Below, one piece after another: positions 12,901 through 26,300 of a DNA stretch of 64,000 bases. Source of the DNA: Megalonaias nervosa (lineage: Eukaryota; Mollusca; Bivalvia; Unionida; Unionidae); assembly GCA_016617855.1 (NCBI GenBank), contig JAECUM010004953.1, forward strand, positions 57,630-121,629, in the 5' to 3' direction. Made by a program: the position numbers and the translations under genes. How positions within the stretch are numbered: position 1 is the stretch's first letter; each line of letters begins with the position of its first letter. The notes beneath the pieces are model-generated. The model was not told the DNA's origin. It made no database searches and saw only the letters and a program-made list of their open reading frames with translations.

Positions 12901-15900
12901 AAGTTGGTGGGCCAATTTTTAGCAATATCCCATAGATGAATGGAATACAAGAATATTTTTCTATAATACTAGGGTTACCAACCGACTTGAATCTGTCACG
13001 GATAAAACTGTTTTTTCTGGCAACGAGTCTTGGCTAGGTCGAGTTTCATCCTGAAATCAGAAGAGATGTCTTGTAAAGACTGTATCAATTTACATATGCC
13101 ATATTTTGCCTTATAAGTGCCTCTGCCATTAAAAGTGCCCCACTGACTTGGCAAAACCTCTCACTTAGCTGCTGTGCCAATCTGTACAAAAACACTCGCT
13201 ATCTCCATTTCTATTGCAAATGAGGCTTCTGCTATGAGTGTCATCCTTTTTCAATAGGAGGAAACCACTTTTAAAATTTCAGTTTGTATACAGGTGCACT
13301 TGAAATTGATCAGCTGTTCTCTCACTTTGAAGAAATGGATAGTGTGGGAAATGTATCCCATGAAACAAAGTACCAAAAACCTCATGTAACAAATTATTAA
13401 AACTCTGTTCAGTTGAGAAGAAATTATCCGAAGTTTAACGTATGATAGAGCAAATAGCTTCCCATCATTTCTGCAACAAAGATAGACTGACAATTAGAGC
13501 ATTCAATTTTCGACAATGATGTATCTCTTAATTAAATTTTACTGTTCAATTTAAACCATGACATTTGTTATTATTTACAGTTATGTTGGGGAAGGAAAAA
13601 AAACTCTTAACGAGTAATAAATTCATCGCACTGTTTTTCTGACAGAGTGTACTGGATTTTATCATCATTCTAACTTGTGTATTTCCTGAGGCAACTGCTG
13701 AGGGAAATTTGAAAGTTAGAAGGGTGGTAAAATCCCATTCACCCATTCAAAAAATAGTAAAACTAATATGATCCAGAAACTGCTTTAACAATATGGTGCA
13801 AGAGATCTGACCCAGAACCAAAAGAAAAATGTACACATATTGCATAGATATTGTCGATGTATTATGCATTTCTACAGATAAAATATTTAGCTAGCATAGA
13901 GCAGAAATACCTACCACATTGAAAACTGGATTCTCCTTTGAAAATGTGTAATGCCCTCTCTTTGTCATGGACAAAAATGTGGCAGATTCCTTGATTATCT
14001 GCTTCAGATCATTCAAACTTTCAAACAGTCTGCAGAAGAATTGATCTTTAATACCATTTTTCATCAGCATTCTCTTACCTAATTTGTTCTTTTCATCAAT
14101 CAAAATAGTTTGAAATGAGTTACGTATTTTAATTATTTTAAACCAGTTAGTACTTTACCTGAGGTTTAACTTCTGATCAGTAATTTGTTTTCATTTTCTA
14201 AGTACTCATTACAAGTTCTTAAAGACTGTTGCAACATCTACCATAGTGTACAGTGCTGTAACTTGTAGAACAAGATATATAGTCTTGCAGCTTCAGCGTT
14301 TTTTATACAATAAAATGTTGTTATTTAAATTTTAATTTCACTCTACTTAGTAATTATAACTGTTGACCTTGAGATATAAGCAACACAAACAAAGACGCAA
14401 GATTACCTTGTCTTCCATTAAATAACAATTCTTCAATACATCTCTATCTTTGTATAAAAAGATTTCTATATGGTTTACATCGTAATCTCTATGAATGAGT
14501 TAATTATCATACTGAAATGTTAAAAAACTATTTTTGTAAAGACAAATTCCACCATTTTTAAGGCATTATCTTTTTTCTTCCACATAAATGTTTCACTTTA
14601 CTTAAAGATGATAAAGAAAGTCTATTTTTAGCAAAATATCAAAAACACTTTTTTTACACACCTGTTTCCATAATCAACAACAACAAAATCTTTAGCAGTA
14701 CCAGTGATCCCATCATGATGCTGGAACAGTCCCAGATTACGTCTTGCATTAATCAGCACCTCAAACAAATTCTTCATGGGAAAACTCTCTAGCTTCTCCC
14801 GACGGGCAGTTACCACAGCAACGGTGAATATCATCTCTGCAGCTCTTTGAAAGAAGGAACAAATACTAACCACGTTTGACAGTATGTATACCATGATGTC
14901 AAACAATACAAAAAAGCATGTTGTAATCATTTTCAGGTTTGGTAAGTGAGACATTCAAACCATTTAAATCTCTCCACATTGCTCCTTGTCTAATCGAAAC
15001 TTCTCTTCATATAGGTCTAGTTTAATATTGTGAATTCATTCATCTTTGTGGTTATAAATTTTCAGGGTTTCTGCAAAGAGGACATTTTGTTGGTACTTAA
15101 ATTCATGGATAGGGGACCCAAGAATAGTTGCTCTTTTAGTCTTTAGTTTCTGTACTCTTTTTATAGCCTTCATGAAATCCATGAAAATTGGTATACTGCC
15201 AAAAATGATGAATTCACCATATGATATGTATATTTTTGCCAAACTGACCTTTGCATACCACCCTATTGCAAACAGAATAGACCCTGACAGGTTGCCATGG
15301 ACTGATCAGTGTCTATCCAGTACATCTTGAAAAGACGCTGATCTATTCTTGCCATGTGCAACAGCCAATACTGTTTGCAGTTGCACGCTCATTACATGGT
15401 CACAAATATAGTACATCAGTAGCATATATCTCCGAGGTCCTGAACCACTGAATTTTCAAATGATATCTCAAATATCACTGCATCAAACTGTCTTACATTT
15501 GTTCATCCACTGAACTGTCAAATAAACACACAAAGTAATAATAAAAGGTGACTAGATCTAGTTTACAGATTAGTTCTTTGTTAGAGAATTAATAAAGATA
15601 ATGACCACTAAGCTTAATTCAAAGGTGACTGGGTCTAGCTTACAGTTTCTTTGTCAAACCACATATGTCACCAACTATGTCTGCTTGGTTGTTGTTGTTG
15701 TTGTTGTTGTTGTGGGGCTTAACGCCATTTTTCAGCACACGATAGGCTTTACATGGCGGCCAGTATTAATGGTGGAGGAAGAAATTGGGAAATCTGCGGA
15801 AAGAACCACCGACCCACAAGAAGCTCCTGGCAAGCTTTCTCACATATCCATGTCTGCTTGGTCATTATGTTTTCCCAAATGTTTAAACAATCTATAGCAA

Positions 15901-17222
15901 CAAAGCTCAAAAAAAAACAGATATGAAAGCTTTCCTCCTGGACTTAAATTAATCCATCTGATTAGCTTTGTGCGTTTAACACCACTTATCAGCACAAGAT
16001 AGGCTATACATGGCAGCCAGTATATCTGGTGGAGGAAAAAGCATAGTCCAGAAGAACCACCGACCCACGGGAAGCTACTGGCAAGCATTCTCACACATTC
16101 ATGCTGGCCGAGCCAAGACTCAACCCTATGTAGACAGAGGTGAGATGCAAGTGATCTGTAAAGGCAAGTGCCTTTGACCACTTGGCCACCCAAGGCCCCT
16201 AATCCATTAAAAACTTTCAAGACACACAGTCATAAAACTGCGTGCCACAATGTCATAGAATAATATTATTGACAATATCTCTACTAAAAACTGTCAGAAT
16301 GAGAATATTATTCTTAAATTTAAAATCTGAAGAAGTTACAAGTGGTTTTCATCTTGCAGATAAATATCTGAACAGATTGTAAATTGTAATAAATACCCTT
16401 TTTGCCTCAGTAACAAACAAATATGAAATCTCTTTCAAAGGATTGCCCATAATCACATACCTGAGATGGTACTCTAATACCCTGTCCAGGCTTTTGTAGA
16501 ATGGCCTGGAGGTGTAGTAGCCACTCCAGTAGTGGTCATCACGGTCAGAGTAGGTGAAGAAGTCTCCGGTCAGGACAGGATACTCCCCAGGCTTCTGACC
16601 TGCCTTCACTTTATACTCCTTATATATAGCAGTGAAATAGTCTGATAATGTGCCAAACTGGGCCTGAAAAGCAAGAATACTGAAATACAAGTCTGCATGC
16701 AGGAGTAATGAAGCACCAAGTCACAAAGTTACATGCACAGTTACTCTGATACATCCTTAGAATGCACAAATATATGGAAATAGTATTGAACACAGATAAA
16801 ATTATTCTTGAAAGTAAAAAATAAATCAATCACTATTAAATTGGTATTTTAATTGATGAAAATATTTCTGCTATCCAGCATATGAAAATATAGGATTACA
16901 AATTAAAAATTTTGATCAAACGTATAATTTTCAACAATAAAATTGATAAAACTTTGATTTTGCTTACTGGCAAGGTGGCAGCATGATGCATTTTTACAAG
17001 TGTCATTAGCCATATGCAGTTAAGACAATTAATACTGGTTTACGGTTTAACAGGAAATCATTTAAAAAACTTTACAACATTCAAATGACAAAAACTAGCA
17101 TTTATTAAGTAACAATGTGTTACTGCTTCATACATAATTATAAAAGACACTTGCAGGAAGAGGTTTATTAATATTAATCCATAAATGCAAATGAGAGATT
17201 TCCTTAGAAAAGTTAATGAACA

Positions 17223-17317
<95 letters not shown>

Positions 17318-20085
17318 TAGATAGATAGATAGCCATGCTTCTGTCAGAAGTAAATCCATGCAAACATAGAATTTCAGCTATTAGCAAAGGATGCATCACA
17401 AAGGACCAGCTTACCACCACTGAACTAACTTGGCCTTAAACAGAGAAACTGCCTTTGGGAAACCAAAATAAAGAGAATGGGTATTCAGGGGTCATAACTC
17501 ATGTAAATGATGATGAGAAATGCTGAGATTCCAATTTATTTAAGGTGGCATCAGTGCAACAATGCAACATAAAGTGAGGTGAAATCCAACATTTCTCTAT
17601 GAAGTTATGCTGCTGAAACCAAAGTCAGGAAATGAGCAATCAGGGGATATAACTGTTCCAGATGAATCAAAATCCATAAAAGGCATACCTAAGTCTAAGA
17701 GACAATGTTTTCACCAAATTCCATCACAATGTGTTGAATGGTTCTTGAGCTATTCTGACTGAAGCAACAATCCAAGTTTCCATGTGATGACTAGAAATGA
17801 TGATGAAATTAGCCAATAATTTGTTCAAGTTTTTTTTAACTTAGAAATTTATAAGTGTACTTTACAAAACGATAAGGCCTGCACTACAAATTGGTTTCTT
17901 TATTCTAACAGGAGGCTCAAGTGAGTGTAATTGTAATTTGTACCATCTCAGGTTCATTTCATAAGCATAAATGAGCAATCCTTTATATAAGTTGTTTGCT
18001 TCAGACCGCAACTAGTATTCCTAACAGTAAAAAAAAATAACTGTCAACCCAAGTACATGAAAGACATAGCTGTATGTTAACTTTGTTTACATTGTGAAAG
18101 TTAAAAAGCAACCAACTTTGCCATGTACTGCCACCTCTTTCAATCAGTGTCCCCAAACCCTAAGAGTGGAAACTTAATAACCTAACATTTTTCTGTACAG
18201 TTAATTTTGAGTTCATGGTCAGAAAACTTTGATCCAAAGCATTCTGACTAATTCTTCCGAATAATTATCATGCTTTTCCACATTTGCACCAATGTCTCAA
18301 AAACTCCCATGCACCAATAACACACAAATATGAAAAGTTGCTTTCAGAATGCATATTCCCCTTTATCAACATAGTAACCATTTTTAATTCTTTACTTAAC
18401 TGTATAGAAAATAAACATCAATAGCAATTTATTTTTCTTTCATTTTAATCAGCAGTCTGAAATTTTAGATTTTATTTCAATATCCTAAAACCTTTAAACT
18501 CCCAATGATTTCACATATAATATTGCCCTAAGGTATGTTGCACATACAAATGCAAGTCACGCATTTAATATTATTGCTGCATTTTAAAAGGAGAGACAAT
18601 TTATTATAAATTGGCAATGTCCAAATGTGGCAATGTCCAAATATGTCTCAAGGTTCCAGTCTGGAGATTTACACTCTTGCACTGGTTAAAAATTTAAAGA
18701 AACAGTGCTCCACTAATTTTAAAGACTGAATATCCATTTTAGAAAAAAAAAATGTGTACATCTTATAAAGAATGTAAAGAACTTACAATTTTCTTTATAT
18801 TGGAAAGCTGACTGGCTGGTACCGATTTGAATTTAATATTACGCAGCTGACACTTACTTCTAATGTGCATCTCTCAGCAGACTGATAGCTCTGTATTGCC
18901 ACTGTCACTTTATGAACTTCAGAGGTAAATTATTAAGAAACAAGCTGATAATTTGTAAAAGCTTTTTGTTACATCTTAAAAGTTTATAGTTGAACTTTCA
19001 GAAATTAGTAATGCTGCCATTGCGAATTTTCTTTTTTACATTTATTTTAACAAGAGGGACAAGTGGGCCTGATATCACTCAGCTGTTAACTGACATAGTG
19101 AAGTTCATAATAGCAATTTCATACATATAATGAAATCGGAGTGAACAGAAAAATTTGGCGTACTTTCATCACACATTGTTTATTAGGCCTAATAAAACTG
19201 GTGTGTTTCCCATTCCACATTAACATAAATGGATTGGTTAATAAGAATATGACATTTTTAAACTAATTCCCTCCCTTACATTAACAAAATTCGAACCCTG
19301 TGCAAAGTGAACCTAATTTTTAATTCCTTTCAGAAAAGACCTGTTAAGTATATATAATTGGATATATACTCGAGATGTAATTACTGAAGTCATTTGCATC
19401 TGTCTATATTACATAATGTACATTTTTGGAACTGACCACAATTAGCAATAAGCACACAAATGTAGCCATTACTGAATCATTCTTTCAAGTCTATGTCCAG
19501 TAGGTGCAAAAAAATATTGGAGGAAATAGTGAATGTGTTAACGAGCATGATCTCTTATACTGGTACCTGTGAATGAAATGAAATGCAGTCTGGTCAGTAC
19601 ATTAAAAAAGTCAGAATTTGTTGCTCTTTTTTAAAATTCTGTTTACTGGTCAGAAAGTTTCTATGGTTGGCAATCATAAATTGGGGGATCAATATATATG
19701 AATTAATGAGCAGAATGAAATCTGGAAGTGATTTAGGAGTCATGCATAATGGGGTCCTATTTTTTTATTTTTATATATGGCCAAAAGCACCAAATGTATA
19801 TCTACAATGACATGTATCTAAAATGACATGTATCTAAAATGACATGTATCTAATAACATTTAATATATGAAATGCTACAAAATAATGCATATACTATCTA
19901 TACATGTGATAACATAAAAACAACAAATATTTCAGGTATTTTACCATTTTTAAGTGTTTACTGGCTTTTAAGTTTTACTGGACAATGAGGTTACTGATGC
20001 ACAACAGAAATGCACAAACAATTCCTACTTGGCTTTGGTTGGACAACACAGCAATTCATTCACAACATTACATACTCAAATGCTT

Positions 20086-20136
<51 letters not shown>

Positions 20137-20316
20137 TATTCTTATTAAAAAAATAATTTCATTACAATATTTCACTGAATTAACTAACTTAGATATAAAC
20201 GATAGATAAATCTAAATATTACTTCACAGAAGTAATCATTTTTAATTTATATATTTTCTTCAGCTTTAAATTACAGATTATTTATTGAATCCCTAAGATA
20301 TATTAATTTGCTAATT

Positions 20317-20396
<80 letters not shown>

Positions 20397-23300
20397 CTTA
20401 AATTCATGAATTATGTAATCTTACAATTTTTAAAATTTAAAAAAAAATGTTTGAAATGTTTTCTGATGGGGATGACCCAAAGCCTGTGATTTTCAATATA
20501 TCTGATCATAGATTAGTTTCCTTGCTTTAAGATGCAAACTATTTCAGCCTCCACAGTAGCATAAACTCAGTCTGACAAAAGATTATCTCATTACTATGAC
20601 TGGGTCTCATTCATTATCAAACCCATTGATGATCTTATTCATGTAAGCCCATATTTCAAGTTTCATCAAAATGATATAAAAAATATAACCCAGAGTCCAT
20701 CAGATGCATGATCATATCATTGGTATGCATGAAGCACTTAGCTCCCATTTCCTCTGCATGATACAGCCAATGTGTTTAAAATGCCATTAAAAGCAACAAA
20801 AAGAAAGTATGTGTGGATCTCAATCAATATGAAACTGATCTGAAATCTTAATGATGTAAGAATATATTCCAAGCCTGATTAAAACTTAATATAAAATGCA
20901 GCATCCTGAGTGGTGACAAGATCAGCCAATCTGATGCATCATGCTCATTATTCAATCTGCTTGAGATCGTAATGATATAAGCAAATATTAGAAGTTTGAT
21001 CAAACTCAGATCAGAGATATGTCCTGAAGGAATGGTAATAAGCTAACCAATCTGATGCAAGATCAATTCGCTATCAAACTTGTGTGAGATTTTGATGACC
21101 TCATGCATGGATCTCACTCATTATCAAACTTGTCTGAAATTTTGATGATATAAACACATGTTCCAAGTTTTACTAAAATTAGATCATGAAAATGGATTCC
21201 AGAGTGCTAGCAAACAGTTAACAACAGACACAGGGCTATATCAATAAGTTCATTTGGCTTTATGGCCAAGAGAGTTAAAAACAGGCAAAGTTAGTGCAAT
21301 TTGTGCTAATCAAGTTCATTTCCTAAGAATACAGGAACAGCAATTTTCATAAACTGTCTGCTTCAGACCACAAAAAGTTTTTTGTAATAGTAATATAAAC
21401 AAAGGGACTGATGCTTTCCTGCCCAAGAAGAATTTCCAGGAAATTCAAGAAAGATCATTTCTTCTATTTAATTGCAGAGTATTGAAACCACCTCTGATAT
21501 TCTTGGGTGACAAGATTTTCAAATTAGCCACCATGGCAGCCAATTTGAATGTAAGATTGTCATCATTTCAAGACTTTAGGTGAAAACTCCATGTTGCTAT
21601 GACTACTGGTTAAGGAGAAATAATGATAAAGGTTATACATATTCACTTTGACAGCCATCCTAGATGTCATATTTGGAACCATTGTCATTAAGGGCCAAAC
21701 AGACATCATAACAAGTCTTCTGGCAAAACTCCATGCCAATATGAGTATCCATTCAGGAGGAATAGCAATAACTAGATTTTCAAAATTAGCCATAAGATCA
21801 GCACCATTTTCATTTAGACCAACTTGACTTTGTACAAAGTCTTTTAGTGAAAACCCCATGTTAGTATGACCATCCCTTCCTATGGAGCAGAGATAACATA
21901 ATTTTCAAGATGGATGTCTGAGCAGAATCTTTTTAAATGAGTTCCAACTAGACATCATAAGAAGTCTTCTGGTGAAAACCCCATGTTCCTATAACTTTCT
22001 GTCCAAGAGGAGAAGCAATAACAAGATTTTTAAGATGGAAGCTATGGCAGTTATATTGGATGTCAGATCAACACCATTTTCATTTTGGACCAAGCAGACA
22101 TGACAAGAAGTCTTTTAGTGAAACCCATTTACTGATATGATTATCCATTCAGGAGTAACAACAAACCTTTTTTTAACATGGCAAGTACCTTAGACCACCT
22201 GGGGACCAAAACCTCAAGAGCAATATGAGTTGTTGATATGCACATCTTCAGATGATGACCATAACATGTCATAGATTTCATGGCTATCCATGATTAGACT
22301 GTACAGCTTTAAAAGATTTTCTTGGGTTCAATTCCAGTTTTGTATTTTTCATGAGGGAGAACTCTTAAATAAAAAGTGAACACAGGCACTGAAGCTTGGC
22401 ATGACTAGCCGATTAATCAGACCAATCTTTTCTGACCACTTGTCTTTCTGACGCTGAGGCCAAACTAGTAAGTTGAATACAAACACTGACTTTTCTACTC
22501 AACTACCAGGATTCTCTCATCCAACAACACAGAATGCAACCCAAGGCAAACATGTTGTCTCCATCAAAGAATGCAACCCACAGCAACCATTTTGCCTCTA
22601 ATCAACTGCATCTTACAACATATGCAAACACACTGGGCTTATTCTACAACCCTAAAGATGGGGTGCTTTAGATGATGGCCATAGTAAGGACCAGGTATCT
22701 TGGTAATACACTGAAAACTGTGAGCCTAGTTGCATTCACAAGATTTTGTCATGCACTGCATTTAGCTACAAGATAAGAATGCCAATAACTAAACAAAATT
22801 ATGGCAGCAGTGTGTTTTGTCGATATAAGCTTCTTCTGGTGATGACCATAATATTTAGCAAGCTTCATGGCAATTAATAAAAAAAACATGCAAGACCAGA
22901 TGTATTCAAAAGACTTTGCATTGATGGAAGGACAAATGGACACAAAGATTCCTATATTAGTAGGCCTCTACAGCAGCAGGGTTTTAAATAGAGGATATTA
23001 GATACTCACATGAACTCCTAATTCAGGATGAGAGTTCATGTAGTCAAACAACTGCTGGTAATTACTGAACTGTGCATCCCATTCTTCCAGTGTGTCATAA
23101 CGAAAATCATCTCCAAGTGGTGCAAACAGCACATTACTGCGGTACAACTGAGCTTTCTTTCTGTACTGGTCCAGCAGCAGGAATGCCCTACACAAACAAA
23201 TTCATTTACAATTAAAAATTGTTCTAATAGAAGTGTGCACAGAGTTTTAAGCCAGTTTAAAGTATTTATCACTCATACCTTTTTTATATGCAAAGATTAT

Positions 23301-26300
23301 ATGATCTTTCTTATCTGTAAATTAACTCCAAATAATGTGTTCAGTCACGAGTAATGCTCCATAACTTCTAAATCATTTAAGATGGAGATGGAAGAACTGG
23401 AATTTTAGGAGATTTGCAAATATTCGAATCAATTAAGAATTTCTTGTCCAGCCCTGGGGTGGGGGTGTTAGGACTCACAGAAAAGCTTACAAATACCAGG
23501 GGGCATGTCCAGTGTAGGCTTCTGAAATGATTGGATGTATTGCATTTTGTTGTCATCTAGCTTCTAAGATCCTGAAACTACAGTTATGCAGGATAATGAA
23601 ATTAATTCACAATTACTGTACTGATTTTGAGATATCAGAAAGAACCATCCCTGCAAAAGGATGAACATCTGCAATTTCTAATTAAAGTAACCAAAATGTT
23701 TTTTTTAACCTGCAACTGAATGCATCAGACTCAAATGCTAATTCTTGCCTGGGTTAATGAAATGAAAATCATGATAAAAGTAACACCTGAGCAGGCAAGA
23801 CGAAATGACTATTGTTAATGGTTTTATGTATATTTAATATTTATTGTGTGTTGGCTTTTGTCCATGATTATATGTTATATGTACTTGATTTGTATTGTGT
23901 GATTGACCTTTACCTACAGTTGAGTGTAAGAGTTGGGACTACACGTCTAATGTCAAGTAGGGTAATCATGTTTACTAGGTTTGAGTTTTTGATACAGCCT
24001 TGATTCTGACCTCAGAAGTTTCAAGAAACAAATTTTGTTTACAGTTTAATGGAAATTTCCATTAAGATGACCCTCATCCTGGTCATCAAATTATGTATTA
24101 GGTTTTTCCAAATTACTCTTTCCATACCTTAACATCAGTCTTAGATGAATCAATTTTAGTTGTGTTCAGTTGAGAGGATGTAATTTATTTATTTCAATCA
24201 TTCACTGGAATTTCAAAGTGCTCATTCATTTAGAACTATATCAGTATTTTGGAATTATTGTGAACTCATTCAAGGACATTTTGGAATACATCAGTATGAT
24301 ACATAAAAACTGTTAGCACATTAGTACATTTGAGACTACTAGCACATCAGCACATTCAATACTGGAATTCATTCAAAATTCTATACTTTTGGACTTATGA
24401 TAGAACTTTTATGACTATTTGAGATTTAATTCACAATAAAGTAAGTTCTTTTTAAATTTTCACTTGTATTCTAAGGAAATAAATTATTTGTTAAATTTTA
24501 CAAAACTTGTTAGTCTTTGCTATGTTCTGTTACTTAGTTTAACACTGCAGAGTAATAACAATGGAAAACTGGATTCCCACATAAGAGTTAAAGAGTTATC
24601 TACACAGGCACTAACAAAGCATGATTAACCCTGGAAATTATTAGCCAATGAAAATCATGATAAAAGTTAACACCTGACCAGGCAAGACAAAATCACTATT
24701 CTTAATGGAAAACTGTATTCCCACTTAAGAGTTAAAGTCATCTACATAGGCACTACCTGGGCATGATTAAACCTGGAAGTTATTAATGTTTGACTTATCT
24801 GATGCCTAAAACAATACGCATCTTCCATACTTCAAGTATAAGATCTACACAAACTTTGGTTCAAGTATTTGATCTAGAACTAAGCTATTATGCAAAAAAC
24901 ATTTTTCTTCTTAAAGTCATAGTAACTGTGACCTTTGACCAAAATTAAATAGGATTCTTTTTTGTACCCAATGTATAAGTCATCCACAAGATTTGGTGAG
25001 GATACAAAGTCAAAAACACAACTTTGTGAAACCCCCCCCTTTTCTTTTTTCAGTCACACTGACCTTGACCTTTGACCCCCAAATCAATAGACTTTTTCCT
25101 TATCCCATGTGCAAGCCATCCATAAAATTTGCTCAAGGTCTGTGATACAGAACTAATGATGTGGGGAAAACATTTTGCTTCTTTAATTCATAATGACTGC
25201 AACCTTTGGCACATAAATTGTTCTTCCTTAGTCCAAGAGTTAAGTTTGGTCCATGTATGTTATGTAGAACTAATGTAACTGTGCCAAAACAATATTTCTT
25301 CCTTCGGTCACTGTGGGGAACCATGGTGGCTCAGTGGTTAAGGTGCCAGACTCACAACTAAATGGAAGCATGTTCAAATCCTACCATCGGACCAGCCCTG
25401 GATTGGCTTCCATGGCGTGTCCATGGGCAAGGCATTCGACTCCAACTGCTTTGGCCATAAATAACCTACTTGGGTTGCTGTGCCATAAAGCACCCAATCA
25501 AACTAAACCAATCTACTTCAGTCACTATGATCTTGACCTTTGACCTTTTGACCCTAAACTCCATACATTGTTTTTCTTTACCCCATATGCAAGCCATACA
25601 CAAAAGACTTAAAAGACTACTGTCTCTATATGCTAGAGAACTCAAGTTATTGCTGAAGTCAAGTTTCAAGTTGAAACAAATTGGTAACAAATGGATTTGA
25701 TGGAAAACATCATAATACATTCTGCCATTTGATCGATATATACAAATTACCACTATGCCCTCAAACGAACATGGACAACATAACATGAAAAAGCAAATAA
25801 ACTGCAAACAGAATGTGAACCTTGCCTAGGAATAAGGTACTATTTCTTAAAATCATGACAAATCTTCATTGTACTTTTACATAAGTGCAAGAAGAACAAA
25901 ACTAAGCCATTGGTGGGAACCAGAATGTAATCAACAATTACAAATCATGCCTTGATGTCACTATTAGTAACATTCAGTAACCATTACAAACATTTATTAT
26001 CATGCAAAAAATAAATTCAAAATAAAGCACCTCTGACAATGAAATGTTGTCCACAGTGAGGGCATAAAGGATATACAACAATAAAAGGAAAATTCTTTTT
26101 GTATGATCTCAAAGTAGAAGTATTACAATGAGTTTCATGATTCCAGATATAACAGTATGTATAAGGATTATAAAATATCTATGTGGTTATGAACCAAACT
26201 CAGAAAGACAGTAGAATGTGAAATTTTGGTCATAGTGACCTTCTTTGTTGTAAGAACACAGTACTACTGGAGATTCATACAATCAGTTTGATGTTCTAGA

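Noticed and set aside
12975..12983. GTAACC as donor of exon 13, implying a frame break to exon 14
   Set aside because: The GTTGGT donor four bases upstream joins exon 14 in frame and matches the family spacing exactly.
15840..16220. 126-codon minus-strand frame as a gene
   Set aside because: It runs through a tRNA-SINE body.
17058..17420. 120-codon frame with an Ile/Tyr run
   Set aside because: It is the translation of an AT microsatellite.
25313..25400. A functional tRNA gene
   Set aside because: A and B boxes are present, but the acceptor stem does not pair and the unit continues into a SINE body shared with 60853-61036.
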